Positions 17,791 through 25,814 of a DNA stretch of 64,000 bases are shown piece by piece. The notes beneath the pieces are model-generated. The model did not search any database and was not told the origin of the DNA. It saw only the letters and a list, made by a program, of their open reading frames with translations. Origin of the DNA: Prevotella sp. (lineage in GTDB: Bacteria; Bacteroidota; Bacteroidia; Bacteroidales; Dysgonomonadaceae); NCBI GenBank assembly GCA_031285905.1, contig JAITVH010000048.1:83645-147644 (forward strand), in the 5' to 3' direction. The translations under genes were made by a program, and so were the position numbers. Position 1 is the stretch's first letter. Each line of letters begins with the position of its first letter.

Positions 17791-20109
17791 ATGAAGTTTC
17801 TTTTAGTCACATTTTTGTTTTTTATCAGTATTTCAGTTTTTGCCCAAAATAACTACATAATACGGGGTAAGATATTCAATTCAGAAGACAAAGAGTCATT
17901 GGTTGGGGTTTCTGTAGGGACAAAGGAGCTACCCCGGACAGGTAGTTTCAGTGATGATTCCGGAAAATATAGCCTGTCTCTTCCCCGTGGAGAATATCGG
18001 TTGATTTTCAAGATTATCGGGTATAATACCAAAGAAGTAAAGATCAGACTGGATAAAGATATGGAATTGGATGTGGAACTTGCTCCTGAAGCTATCTCTC
18101 TAAGTGCAGTAGAAGTATCAGCTATGCGTAACGACAAAAACGTCAAAGATGTGCAGTCAGGTGTAGAAAAACTGGAAATAGAAACAGCTAATAAAATTCC
18201 TGTACTACTGGGCGAACGCGATATTCTGAAAACGCTCCAACTATTACCCGGTGTGCAAACGGCAGGAGAAGGGAATACCGGATTTTATGTACGTGGTGGG
18301 AGTAATGATCAAAACCTGATATTGCTGGATAATGCAGCAGTGTATAATCCGTCTCATCTTTTTGGCTTTTTCTCTACTTTCAATTCCGATGCGGTGGATA
18401 ACATGACGATATATAAAGGCTCTATGCCGGCAAAATATGGAGGACGCTTATCTTCTACACTGGATGTTAACATGCGCGATGGCGACCTGAATGATTTTCA
18501 TGCAACGGGAGGAATCGGGCTTATTGCTTCACGGCTTACCCTCGAGGGGCCGATACAAAAGGAACGCTCTTCTTTCATTGTTTCTGCACGCCGTACTTAT
18601 GCTGATGCTCTGGCACGGGTAGCAGGGGTTTCGCAAATCAAAGACTCAAAGTTGTATTTTTATGATTTAAATGCGAAGTTAAGTTATGTTTTGTCAGATA
18701 AGGATAAATTAACCTTGTCAGGTTATTACGGAAAAGATAAATTAGGTCTTGATAAAGTAGCCACAATGGATTGGGGTAATACAATCGCAAGCCTTAAATG
18801 GAATCATATATTCAACTCTAAAAGGTCTTCTGCAACCTCCTTGTCCTATACTGACTATACCTATAATGTAAGTGTTGACCTGACAACAGGATTAACGATA
18901 GCTTCCCATATCCGCGATTATAATCTGAATCAGGAATTCAGCTTTTATCCTAATGAGAAGAATTCGATTAGAACGGGCTTTGTTTCTACTTACAGGCAGG
19001 TAGTTCCGGGAGAGTTGCAAAGTAAAGACCCAAGTAAGCTTGAAGTTACTCCGTTCCAGCACCGCTATTCATGGGAGAATGCGCTCTTTGCATCCAATGA
19101 TATGAAGTTGGGAGACAGGCTGGAGATAAGTTATGGTTTACGTCTTTCGGCATTTAGTGTATTGGGAGGAAGCGACTTCTATAATTTCGATCCTGTAGAC
19201 CAATCAATTACAGATACGATTCATACCCGAAGCGGAAAATTTGTAAAGACTTATTTAAATCTTGAGCCGCGCCTCTCGATGGCATATCAGTTAAATGATG
19301 TATCATCCATAAAAGCTGCATATACGCGTACATCTCAACATTTACATTTGCTGTCGACCACCAATATGGCCAATCCTACTGACCGTTGGATAGTGAATAC
19401 AAATTACATTAAGCCGGAAATTGCTAATCAGGTTTCGCTGGGCTATTTTCGTAACTTCTCCGACAATATGTTCGAATTTAGTGCCGAGATCTATTATAAA
19501 AATCTAAAAAATCAGATTGACTTTAAAGATGGTGCTGATGTAGGAGGTAAGGATATTATCGAGACCGAATTGCTTTTTGGAAAGGGCAGGGCATATGGAA
19601 TCGAGCTTTTTTTGAAGAAAAAATATGGCAGGTTTAACGGATGGATAGGTTATACATTAGCCAAAAGTGAGAGAATGATCGACGGAATAAATGATGGGAA
19701 ATGGTATGCCGCCAATCAGGACAGAAGACACGACCTTTCGGTAGTGGGAATATATGAGCTGAATAAAAAATGGACGCTGTCGGCTACTTGGGTGTTTGCG
19801 TCCGGCAGTCCGATGACATTCCCTTCGGGAAAGTATATGGTAGACGGAAACACTATTTACTATTACGAAGGGCGCAATCAATATCGAGCCCCTTCTTATC
19901 ACCGTCTCGACCTGGGGGCAATATGTCAGCTAAAGAAAACCAAACGTTTTTCTTCCGAACTGGCATTCAGTATTTATAACGCTTACGGACGGAAGAATCC
20001 ATACATGTATGGTTTCAGGCAAAACAAGTATAATGACAATATATCAGAATCGTACATGATTTATCTGTTTAGTGTAATACCGTCCATATCGTGGAACTTT
20101 AAGTTTTAG
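17791..20109 (+). CDS. TonB-dependent outer-membrane receptor with carboxypeptidase-like regulatory domain
   Basis: This 772-residue protein has a signal peptide (ending near residue 18, FISISVFAQN). A beta-sandwich CarboxypepD_reg-like domain follows at about 22-105 (IRGKIFNSEDKESLVGVSVG). The plug domain contains LQLLPGVQTAGEGNTGFYVRG and NLILLDNAAVYNPSHLFGFF, and a 22-strand barrel ends in WNFKF with the terminal phenylalanine. It is shorter than SusC proteins and is paired with a DUF4249 lipoprotein eight bases downstream, a common Bacteroidetes combination. The substrate is unknown; siderophore, peptide or metal complexes are possible. Confidence 0.9.
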   Translation: MKFLLVTFLFFISISVFAQNNYIIRGKIFNSEDKESLVGVSVGTKELPRTGSFSDDSGKYSLSLPRGEYRLIFKIIGYNTKEVKIRLDKDMELDVELAPEAISLSAVEVSAMRNDKNVKDVQSGVEKLEIETANKIPVLLGERDILKTLQLLPGVQTAGEGNTGFYVRGGSNDQNLILLDNAAVYNPSHLFGFFSTFNSDAVDNMTIYKGSMPAKYGGRLSSTLDVNMRDGDLNDFHATGGIGLIASRLTLEGPIQKERSSFIVSARRTYADALARVAGVSQIKDSKLYFYDLNAKLSYVLSDKDKLTLSGYYGKDKLGLDKVATMDWGNTIASLKWNHIFNSKRSSATSLSYTDYTYNVSVDLTTGLTIASHIRDYNLNQEFSFYPNEKNSIRTGFVSTYRQVVPGELQSKDPSKLEVTPFQHRYSWENALFASNDMKLGDRLEISYGLRLSAFSVLGGSDFYNFDPVDQSITDTIHTRSGKFVKTYLNLEPRLSMAYQLNDVSSIKAAYTRTSQHLHLLSTTNMANPTDRWIVNTNYIKPEIANQVSLGYFRNFSDNMFEFSAEIYYKNLKNQIDFKDGADVGGKDIIETELLFGKGRAYGIELFLKKKYGRFNGWIGYTLAKSERMIDGINDGKWYAANQDRRHDLSVVGIYELNKKWTLSATWVFASGSPMTFPSGKYMVDGNTIYYYEGRNQYRAPSYHRLDLGAICQLKKTKRFSSELAFSIYNAYGRKNPYMYGFRQNKYNDNISESYMIYLFSVIPSISWNFKF

Positions 20110-20117
20110 TAGTAAAG

Positions 20118-20930
20118 ATGAAAAAGTATATATCAGTATTAATCATATTATCTTCTCTTCTCTTTGTTTCGTGCGAAGAGATAGTCGACGTAGATCTGAA
20201 TTCGGCTGAGCCTCGTTTGGTAATTGACGCTTCCATAACAGAAGCTATGTCGTGTCAGGTACGTATTACAATGTCGCAGGCCTTTCAGGATAACAATAGG
20301 TATGAAGCTGTCAGGGAAGCCATGGTCATATTAAGAGATGAAGATGGGAATGAAGAAATCCTTACAGAGGCTGTTTACAATCCCGGACTGTATATGTCCG
20401 AGATGATGGGGGTTGTAGGAAAAGAGTATTATCTGACTGTAATAGTAGATGATAAGGAATATGAAGCCAGTGCAGTTATACCCAATGTTGTTCATATCAC
20501 CGATGTATTTATATATGATATAAAGGCAGGCGATAAGTCATGGTTTTCACCTTCTATCATGTTTGATGATCCGGAATATGAAGATAATTACTATTATACG
20601 CTGGTTTATATTAATGGTCGGAAGCTGGACACTTTCTATTTGTATGATGATGAGTTCAGAAATGGGAAACATGTTCACAAAATATTGTTTTTCAATAAAG
20701 AGGATAATCAGGATAATGATCTGGAAACCGGAGATGAGGTAATGATCGAAATGCAGTCCATAGATAAAGGTATGTACCGGTTTTATGAAACATGGACATC
20801 ATTTGCCAATGGCGGAGCGGCTAACCCTATATCAAATATCAGTGGGGGGGCCTTAGGTTGTTTCAAGGCTTATAATACCAGCACGATATATATGGTTGTG
20901 AGCGCCGCCTATATTTATTCTGAAGAATAA
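20118..20930 (+). CDS. DUF4249 lipoprotein, partner of the TonB receptor
   Basis: This 270-residue lipoprotein has the signal SVLIILSSLLFVSC (cysteine at about residue 19). The CEEIVDVDLNSAEPRLVIDASITE region is typical of the DUF4249 family, which is encoded directly after TonB receptors in Bacteroidetes. It probably sits on the outer membrane and helps the receptor bind its ligand, in analogy to SusD, but this role is inferred. The gap to the receptor gene is eight bases, so the two are cotranscribed. Confidence 0.85.
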   Translation: MKKYISVLIILSSLLFVSCEEIVDVDLNSAEPRLVIDASITEAMSCQVRITMSQAFQDNNRYEAVREAMVILRDEDGNEEILTEAVYNPGLYMSEMMGVVGKEYYLTVIVDDKEYEASAVIPNVVHITDVFIYDIKAGDKSWFSPSIMFDDPEYEDNYYYTLVYINGRKLDTFYLYDDEFRNGKHVHKILFFNKEDNQDNDLETGDEVMIEMQSIDKGMYRFYETWTSFANGGAANPISNISGGALGCFKAYNTSTIYMVVSAAYIYSEE

Positions 20931-20934
20931 TGAC

Positions 20935-20942
20935 TATCTTTG
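20935..20942 (+). promoter_or_regulatory. -7 element upstream of the DUF4834 gene
   Basis: TATCTTTG is an exact TAnnTTTG match, 27 bases before the start codon at 20969. No TTG is found at -33. It lies just behind the DUF4249 stop, so the small gene has its own promoter. Confidence 0.55.
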
Positions 20943-20968
20943 TATGCTAACAAATAAGTCTTTATTCT

Positions 20969-21190
20969 ATGTTTAAGTTTTTAGCATTATTATTTTTAGT
21001 GGCTTTATTCGGGTTTTTACTGATCGGGGTACTGTTCGGGCGAGCAATACGTTTCTTTAATCCGAACAGTGATAAGAATAGAGGCAACCGACAATCAGGT
21101 AATAATAAAGCAACTAAAAAATCTCCAAAGAAGTTCTCTGAAAACGAAGGAGAATATGTTAACTACGAAGAGATAAATGATGATAAATAA
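20969..21190 (+). CDS. Small membrane protein, DUF4834 family
   Basis: This 73-residue protein has one membrane helix at about residues 3-24 (KFLALLFLVALFGFLLIGVLFG), followed by a charged tail rich in Lys, Asn and Glu. Length and layout match the DUF4834 family of Bacteroidetes, whose function is unknown. It has its own -7 element. The protein probably stays in the inner membrane with the tail in the cytoplasm. Confidence 0.75.
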   Translation: MFKFLALLFLVALFGFLLIGVLFGRAIRFFNPNSDKNRGNRQSGNNKATKKSPKKFSENEGEYVNYEEINDDK

Positions 21191-21564
21191 GTTCTATTCG
21201 TTTTTATCTCTTATTTGTATTGTACTTTAACGGTTCATCACAGAGCCTAAATCTACCTATCTAAAACATCGATTTCCACACACACCCTGTCTGTTATATA
21301 TAATAATTCTATATAACAAGAAAAATACGATCTTTTGATAAATGTAATTTGCTGTATATCAATATATCTGTATTGATATCAATATGCATGTGCTAACATA
21401 ATCTCCCCATTTTCTCATTTTTTTTCCAAAAATCCCAATTTTTTCTTTTCGAAATTATCTATAGGTATCGATATCGCTTTTGTCAAGTTGCAGGACAAAA
21501 GATAATAGCACGTGCATATGAAGTCTGCAACATTTAACCAATTTATTTATTATTTTATAACATT
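21191..21564. promoter_or_regulatory. Upstream region of the toxin-like gene
   Basis: This 374-base region holds no gene that I can support. It is AT-rich and contains a perfect 12-base palindrome, ATTGATATCAAT (21372-21383), and pyrimidine-rich runs around 21405-21450. A stretch ATATCGCTTTTGTC near 21470 only loosely resembles a -7 element. The palindrome could be an operator, but this is a guess. Confidence 0.35.
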
Positions 21565-22839
21565 ATGAAAAGAACAAACAACTTAAAGCTACGCAACATT
21601 TCCCTTGAGTCTTTGAAGGGGAACACATGGATGGCATTAAGTAGTCAGTCGGGATGCGGCTCCTCTCCCTTCGGAGAGTGTCATTGTTCGGGCACCGAAA
21701 CCTGCGATGTATGTATGCGTAGCGATGTAGAGACACCTCCGGAAGTATGGGGATCAGGCCGTGGGTCTGGTTCGACTTCAGGTTCAGCCTATTACCAGAT
21801 ATGTAACAAGTGTGGAGCCCTGCTGAATGCTGACGGAAAGTGCCCGAAGGGATGTAACAGTGATTCCGGTTCGGGTGGTAATACATCCGGTTCAGGCGGA
21901 CGCAAATGTCCGGTTTGTCAATCCCAAATGATTGAAATCCCTTATACAGGGATTGCCTTTTGCCCGGTATGTTCATGGATGGCCTATGGGTCAGGTAGCG
22001 GATCAGGCAATCCGGATAACGGATGGACCTCAGGCGGCGGTGAAGGCAATAACGAGGAAAAAGAACCGGAAAAACGCCACGATTGCTCCTCATCAGCCAC
22101 AGCAAACGCCGATAGGGTACAGTATGTAATAGACCGCAATACGGACAAATTCGGTTTTAGGGCGGATATTGATCCGGATGTACATAGTAAGCTATTGATG
22201 ATGAAGGCTCAGGCTGGCTTGTCACTAAATGAGTATTCATATATTATCGATTATCGTACAGTTGTCAGTGCCACTGCGAAGTATATATCATCAGAAGATG
22301 GTATTCAGGAAGGTTCTAATAATAAAGTAAATATAAATCCTGGGCCGCAAGCAAACACTCTAGTACATACCCATCCGCAGGGACAAAATCCGGCTCCATC
22401 TCCCCGGGATATTACATCCTTCTTTAATGAGAAAAATAGTACGGCTAAGGGATTAACCTCAAGTGTTATTTTTGCTCATAACGGATCGGAATATGTGATA
22501 ACCGTAGATGATCAGGAAGCGGTGGATTCGTTCTTGGAAAAACTGAAAAATCCGGATTTTTCCGCGAATTTTATCATTCCTGAAGATCAAACATCTAACG
22601 GCTTTGTTCCCGGTTCTACATGGGAACAAGACTATCAGGAAGTTTATAACAAGCTATGGAAAGGCAAAGGAGGTGAATACTCTGATGAGGATGCACAGGC
22701 GTATGCTTTGGCTTATCTGATGGATAAGCACGATACGGGTATAAAAATTTATAAAAGAAAAGATCATTACGCTGACTTTAAAGAGCTAAATACAGCGAGA
22801 AGTGATAATAATAAATATACCCCACGTATTTGCCCTTAA
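21565..22839 (+). CDS. Candidate exported toxin: RiPP-like leader, two zinc ribbons, JAB-type metalloprotease signature
   Basis: This 424-residue protein has four parts. Residues 1-30 (LKLRNISLESLKGNTWMALS) resemble leader peptides of Bacteroidales GG-type natural-product precursors; a Cys-rich stretch follows (C31, C39, C41, C47, C50). Two zinc ribbons (C80, C83, C93, C97; and C115, C118, C133, C136) are joined by Gly/Ser linkers. A C-terminal region from about 185 holds H268-T-H270-P with S279 and D282, the His-x-His-Pro...Ser-x-x-Asp pattern of JAB/JAMM metal-dependent peptidases. Such domains occur in polymorphic toxins. Downstream secreted paralogues fit immunity proteins. Toxin activity and export by a peptidase-containing ABC transporter are inferences; no transporter gene is in the window. 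Confidence 0.65.
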   Translation: MKRTNNLKLRNISLESLKGNTWMALSSQSGCGSSPFGECHCSGTETCDVCMRSDVETPPEVWGSGRGSGSTSGSAYYQICNKCGALLNADGKCPKGCNSDSGSGGNTSGSGGRKCPVCQSQMIEIPYTGIAFCPVCSWMAYGSGSGSGNPDNGWTSGGGEGNNEEKEPEKRHDCSSSATANADRVQYVIDRNTDKFGFRADIDPDVHSKLLMMKAQAGLSLNEYSYIIDYRTVVSATAKYISSEDGIQEGSNNKVNINPGPQANTLVHTHPQGQNPAPSPRDITSFFNEKNSTAKGLTSSVIFAHNGSEYVITVDDQEAVDSFLEKLKNPDFSANFIIPEDQTSNGFVPGSTWEQDYQEVYNKLWKGKGGEYSDEDAQAYALAYLMDKHDTGIKIYKRKDHYADFKELNTARSDNNKYTPRICP

Positions 22840-22929
22840 ATTTAGATTCTTTTACTTTTTATTAAAACTGCGGAGAAATCTTCGCAGTTTTTTATATATT
22901 TACAATGAAAATGTTAAAAATATATTCTG
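22432..22929 (+). repeat. Tandem duplication, copy 1 (toxin 3' end, terminator, leader)
   Basis: From 22432 the DNA is closely repeated at 24106, with an offset of about 1674 bases. The copy covers the last 134 codons of the toxin gene, the terminator and the leader up to the start codon of the first downstream paralogue at 22930. Both copies end at the start of a member of the same gene family. Confidence 0.9.
22865..22893 (+). terminator. Terminator after the toxin-like gene
   Basis: A hairpin AAACTGCG...CGCAGTTT followed by Ts lies 26 bases after the stop codon. The second copy at 24539 has compensating changes in its stem and keeps pairing, which supports its function. Confidence 0.85.
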
Positions 22930-23526
22930 ATGAAAAAAACAATAGCTTTTTCAATGTTACTTATTATAAGTATCTCTTTGTTTGCTCAAAGCGATTATTC
23001 TCTTCAATACAAAAAAGATTCTACCTTGTTATATAAACCTTATGAGGAGTTTAAAGGAGATACTGTAAAGCATTTGGAATACTGGAGTGATACAATCGCT
23101 TATTTAAGCTATAATTTTATTAAACGTATATCAGAAGCCTATACTGGTATGACAGTACAGGAATTTGTAGATATGTTACCTTTTCCAATTGTTAAGATAA
23201 AAGGGTCAAGGTGTTTGTATTATTCTATAAATTCTTTATGTAAGGAACTTAGGTTATATGTTGTCAGTGAATATCCAGCTGACCCTATTGACGGAAAATG
23301 TGCTCATTTGTTTATTGTTGTAGGTATAGATACTGAAGTAAAAAAAAGAGATAGAGATAAAGAAGTGAGTAGTCATGAATCTGATATTTTTTTAAGTGAT
23401 ATAGAAAAAAATACGGCTGTTACATATGCCTTTATTTACAATGAAAATATGGAAGACTATAAGCGTTTAATGGGTGTCAGGCAGCTATATGCTAAGAAAA
23501 AAAAGGAAGAGGCTGCGAAAGAGTAA
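22930..23526 (+). CDS. Secreted putative immunity protein, paralogue 1
   Basis: This 198-residue protein has a signal peptide (TIAFSMLLIISISLFAQ, cleavage near residue 19) and no lipobox, so it is predicted periplasmic. Four paralogues in this locus share the core F-E-x-F-x-G-D-T, followed by LxYNFIxR and AYxGMT. Here the core is EEFKGDTVKHLEYW and YLSYNFIKR. The family is unrecognised. Its place directly behind a toxin-like gene suggests immunity against a toxin acting in the periplasm, but it could equally be a second effector or a surface protein. The C-terminus is lysine- and glutamate-rich. Confidence 0.65.
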   Translation: MKKTIAFSMLLIISISLFAQSDYSLQYKKDSTLLYKPYEEFKGDTVKHLEYWSDTIAYLSYNFIKRISEAYTGMTVQEFVDMLPFPIVKIKGSRCLYYSINSLCKELRLYVVSEYPADPIDGKCAHLFIVVGIDTEVKKRDRDKEVSSHESDIFLSDIEKNTAVTYAFIYNENMEDYKRLMGVRQLYAKKKKEEAAKE

Positions 23527-23537
23527 AAAGTTTTACT

Positions 23538-24113
23538 ATGAAAAAAACAGCTATTCTTTTAATATTATCTATAGCATCCATATTTAGCATGCAAATTTAC
23601 TCACAAGAAGTTAATTTACCATATCGACCATTTGAATCATTTGATGGGGATACTATCGCTTTTTTGGAATATAATTTTATAGACAGAGGAGAAACTGCAT
23701 ATCAAGGTATAACTATAGAAAAACTGCTAGATTGTTATATGGTATTGGATTGTAATCCCATTTTTATAGGAGGGAGTTTGATTACAGGTGGTGGAGAGCC
23801 CGCTCGATTGACTGGTTTGAATATTTTTCCCAAATATGAAGAAATACCTCTTCCTTATAGTGTGGATATTGAAAAAAAAGAATTTAAATTAGATATACCT
23901 ATTCCTGATCGGAAAAGAAGAGGAAGCAAGGCTTATCTTGAAGTTGGAGTATATCCCTATCTGATATCTCGTGATATATCTAAAAAAAAATCAGAAAAAC
24001 AAGAACTTTTCAAAAAACAAACGATTTCGAAAGTACGATTAAAAGGCTGGTTGATAGAAGAAAGAATAGCTCAAAGAAAGTTACAACAAAAGAAAGAAAG
24101 GGAGGAAAAATAG
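23538..24113 (+). CDS. Secreted putative immunity protein, divergent paralogue 2
   Basis: This 191-residue protein has a signal peptide (LLILSIASIFSMQIYSQ). It keeps the family core in altered form: RPFESFDGDTIAFLEYNFIDR and AYQGITIEKLLD. It lacks the LEYWSDTIAYL insert of the others and has a different C-terminal half. It starts 11 bases after paralogue 1. Its stop codon, TAG at 24111-24113, lies inside the duplicated toxin DNA: the shared sequence AAAAATAGT begins at 24106, so the duplication junction now forms the last codons of this gene. Its original C-terminus may have been different. Confidence 0.6.
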   Translation: MKKTAILLILSIASIFSMQIYSQEVNLPYRPFESFDGDTIAFLEYNFIDRGETAYQGITIEKLLDCYMVLDCNPIFIGGSLITGGGEPARLTGLNIFPKYEEIPLPYSVDIEKKEFKLDIPIPDRKRRGSKAYLEVGVYPYLISRDISKKKSEKQELFKKQTISKVRLKGWLIEERIAQRKLQQKKEREEK

Positions 24114-24513
24114 TACAGCTAAAGGACTAACTTCAAGTGTTATTTTTGCCCATAATGGGTCGGAATATGTGATAACCGTAGATGATCAGGAAGCAGTGGA
24201 TACGTTCTTGGAAAAACTGAAAGAACCGGACTTTTCCGCGAATTTTATCATCCCGGACACTCAGACCTCCAATGGTTTTGTTCCCGGTTCTGTATGGGAA
24301 CAAGACTATCAGGAAGTATATAATAAGCTATGGAAAGGCAAAGGAGGTGAATACTCCGATGAGGATGCGCAGGCTTATGCTTTAGCTTATCTGATGGATA
24401 AGCACGATACGGGTATAAAGATCTATAAAAGAAAAGATCATTACGCTGACTTTAAAGAACTAAACACAGCGAGAAGTGATAATAATAAATATACCCCACG
24501 TATTTGCCCTTAA
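24106..24513 (+). pseudogene. Duplicated 3' fragment of the toxin-like gene
   Basis: The frame encodes the last 134 residues of the toxin-like protein with few changes (S-T-A-K-G-L-T-S-S onward) and ends at the same residues, R-I-C-P. It lacks the leader, the zinc ribbons and the H268/H270/S279/D282 motif, so it cannot be an active JAB peptidase. An ATG at 24169 could start a 114-residue product. Orphan 3' toxin fragments of this type are known in polymorphic toxin loci as recombination donors. Here the fragment is almost identical to the parent, which points to recent tandem duplication. Confidence 0.8.
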
Positions 24514-24538
24514 ATTTAGATTTTTTCACTTTTTATTG

Positions 24539-24567
24539 AAACTGCGGAGATTTCTCCGCAGTTTTTT
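24539..24567 (+). terminator. Terminator in the second duplication copy
   Basis: A perfect 12-base stem (24539-24550 with 24553-24564, AAACTGCGGAGA) is followed by a T-run. It matches the terminator at 22865 with changes on one arm that preserve pairing. Confidence 0.85.
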
Positions 24568-24604
24568 ATATATTTACAATGTAAATGTTAAAAATAATAT
24601 TATT

Positions 24605-25213
24605 ATGAAGATATATTTAATTCCCATATTTTTATTGTTTATTCATTTGACAATGTATGCTCAACTGGATTATTCTGTTGAGCGAGAGAAAAAAGAATTT
24701 CTAAAAGACTCTACCTTATTATATAAACCTTTTGAAAAGTTCAAAGGAGATACCGTAAAGCATTTGGAATACTGGAATGATACGATAGCCTATTTAAGCT
24801 ATAACTTTATTAAGCGTATGCCGGAAACTTATGCCGGTATGACAGTAGAAGAATTTATAGATATGTTATCGTTACCTGTTGAAATAGATGAGGGAGCGTA
24901 TGCAATTGGCTCATCAGGAGATATTCAATATTGTGGATATTATACTCTCAAATTATATATTGTTAATGAGAAACAAAAGAATCTGATAGACAATAAACAG
25001 GCTCTACTGTATATATCAGTTGGGATAACCCCTCATATTTCTAGAGAAAGATTAAAGAGAACGAAATCCAGCAATACCTTGAAAGATTCGGTAAAAGACT
25101 ACACAATCAGATATGCAATCATTTATAAAGACTTTATGGACGATTACCAACGTTTGATGGGTATCAGGCAGCTATATGCTAAGAAAAGAAAGGGAGAAGC
25201 CGCGAAGGAGTAA
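24605..25213 (+). CDS. Secreted putative immunity protein, paralogue 3
   Basis: This 202-residue protein has a signal peptide (LIPIFLLFIHLTMYAQ). I placed the start at ATG 24605, matching the position of the paralogue 1 start in the first duplication copy; an in-frame ATG far upstream at 24476 lies inside the toxin fragment and would destroy the signal peptide. It carries FEKFKGDTVKHLEYWNDTIAYL and a Lys/Arg-rich end, like paralogues 1 and 4. Confidence 0.65.
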   Translation: MKIYLIPIFLLFIHLTMYAQLDYSVEREKKEFLKDSTLLYKPFEKFKGDTVKHLEYWNDTIAYLSYNFIKRMPETYAGMTVEEFIDMLSLPVEIDEGAYAIGSSGDIQYCGYYTLKLYIVNEKQKNLIDNKQALLYISVGITPHISRERLKRTKSSNTLKDSVKDYTIRYAIIYKDFMDDYQRLMGIRQLYAKKRKGEAAKE

Positions 25214-25224
25214 AAGATTTTGCT

Positions 25225-25806
25225 ATGAAAAAAACAATAGCTTTATCAATATTACTTATCATAAGTCTTTCTATGTTTAGTCAAGATGATGTATATCTTG
25301 CATATGAAAAAAAAAAGGTTCATAAGGATTCTACCTTATTATATAGATCTTTTGAAGAGTTCAAAGGAGATACCGTAAAGCATTTGGAATACTGGAGCGA
25401 TACGATAGCCTATCTGGACTATAACTTTATTAAGCGCATACCTGAAGCCTATGCTGGTATGACAGTGCGTGAATTTATGAATATGTTACCGTTTCCTGTT
25501 GTTAGAATAGATAGGGCAAGGTATGGAGGTTTTCGTAGTCTTGAATTTTTTATTATAAATGAATTAAAGAATAATTCAATTGACCATAAGCAAGCTCAAC
25601 TATTTATTACAGTAGGATTAGATTCTCAGATTTCAAGAGAAAAACTTATAGAGATAATTTCCAATGAGACCACAAGAGAGGAGATAAAAAACTATACGAT
25701 CAGATCTGCAATTATCTATAAAGAATTTATGTGGGATTATCAACGCTTGATGGGTATCAGACAGATATATGCTAAGAAAAGGAAGGAAGAGGCCAGGAAA
25801 GAGTAA
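25225..25806 (+). CDS. Secreted putative immunity protein, paralogue 4
   Basis: This 193-residue protein has a signal peptide (LSILLIISLSMFSQ) and the family core FEEFKGDTVKHLEYW, YLDYNFIKR and AYAGMTVREF. It is closest to paralogues 1 and 3; the C-terminal MGIRQIYAKKRKEEARKE is shared with them. It starts 11 bases after paralogue 3, so the two are cotranscribed. The middle region, around residues 90-150, differs most among the copies and would be the place for specificity if this is an immunity family. Confidence 0.65.
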   Translation: MKKTIALSILLIISLSMFSQDDVYLAYEKKKVHKDSTLLYRSFEEFKGDTVKHLEYWSDTIAYLDYNFIKRIPEAYAGMTVREFMNMLPFPVVRIDRARYGGFRSLEFFIINELKNNSIDHKQAQLFITVGLDSQISREKLIEIISNETTREEIKNYTIRSAIIYKEFMWDYQRLMGIRQIYAKKRKEEARKE

Positions 25807-25814
25807 AAGCTTTG

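Larger units (their letters stand above)
24106..24604 (+). repeat. Tandem duplication, copy 2
   Basis: This is the second copy of 22432-22929. It covers the toxin 3' fragment, a terminator and the leader of the third paralogue at 24605. Differences are mostly single bases, several of them silent in the protein frame. Confidence 0.9.

Noticed and set aside
21563..22105. 180-residue open frame on the minus strand opposite the toxin-like gene
   Set aside because: It lies entirely over the plus-strand gene, whose zinc ribbons and Gly/Ser linkers explain the base composition. The minus frame has no domain.
23538..24113. Paralogue 2 as an N-terminal extension of the toxin fragment (one fused gene)
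   Set aside because: The frames differ: the gene stops at 24113 with TAG, while the toxin fragment is read in another frame, so they are not one protein.
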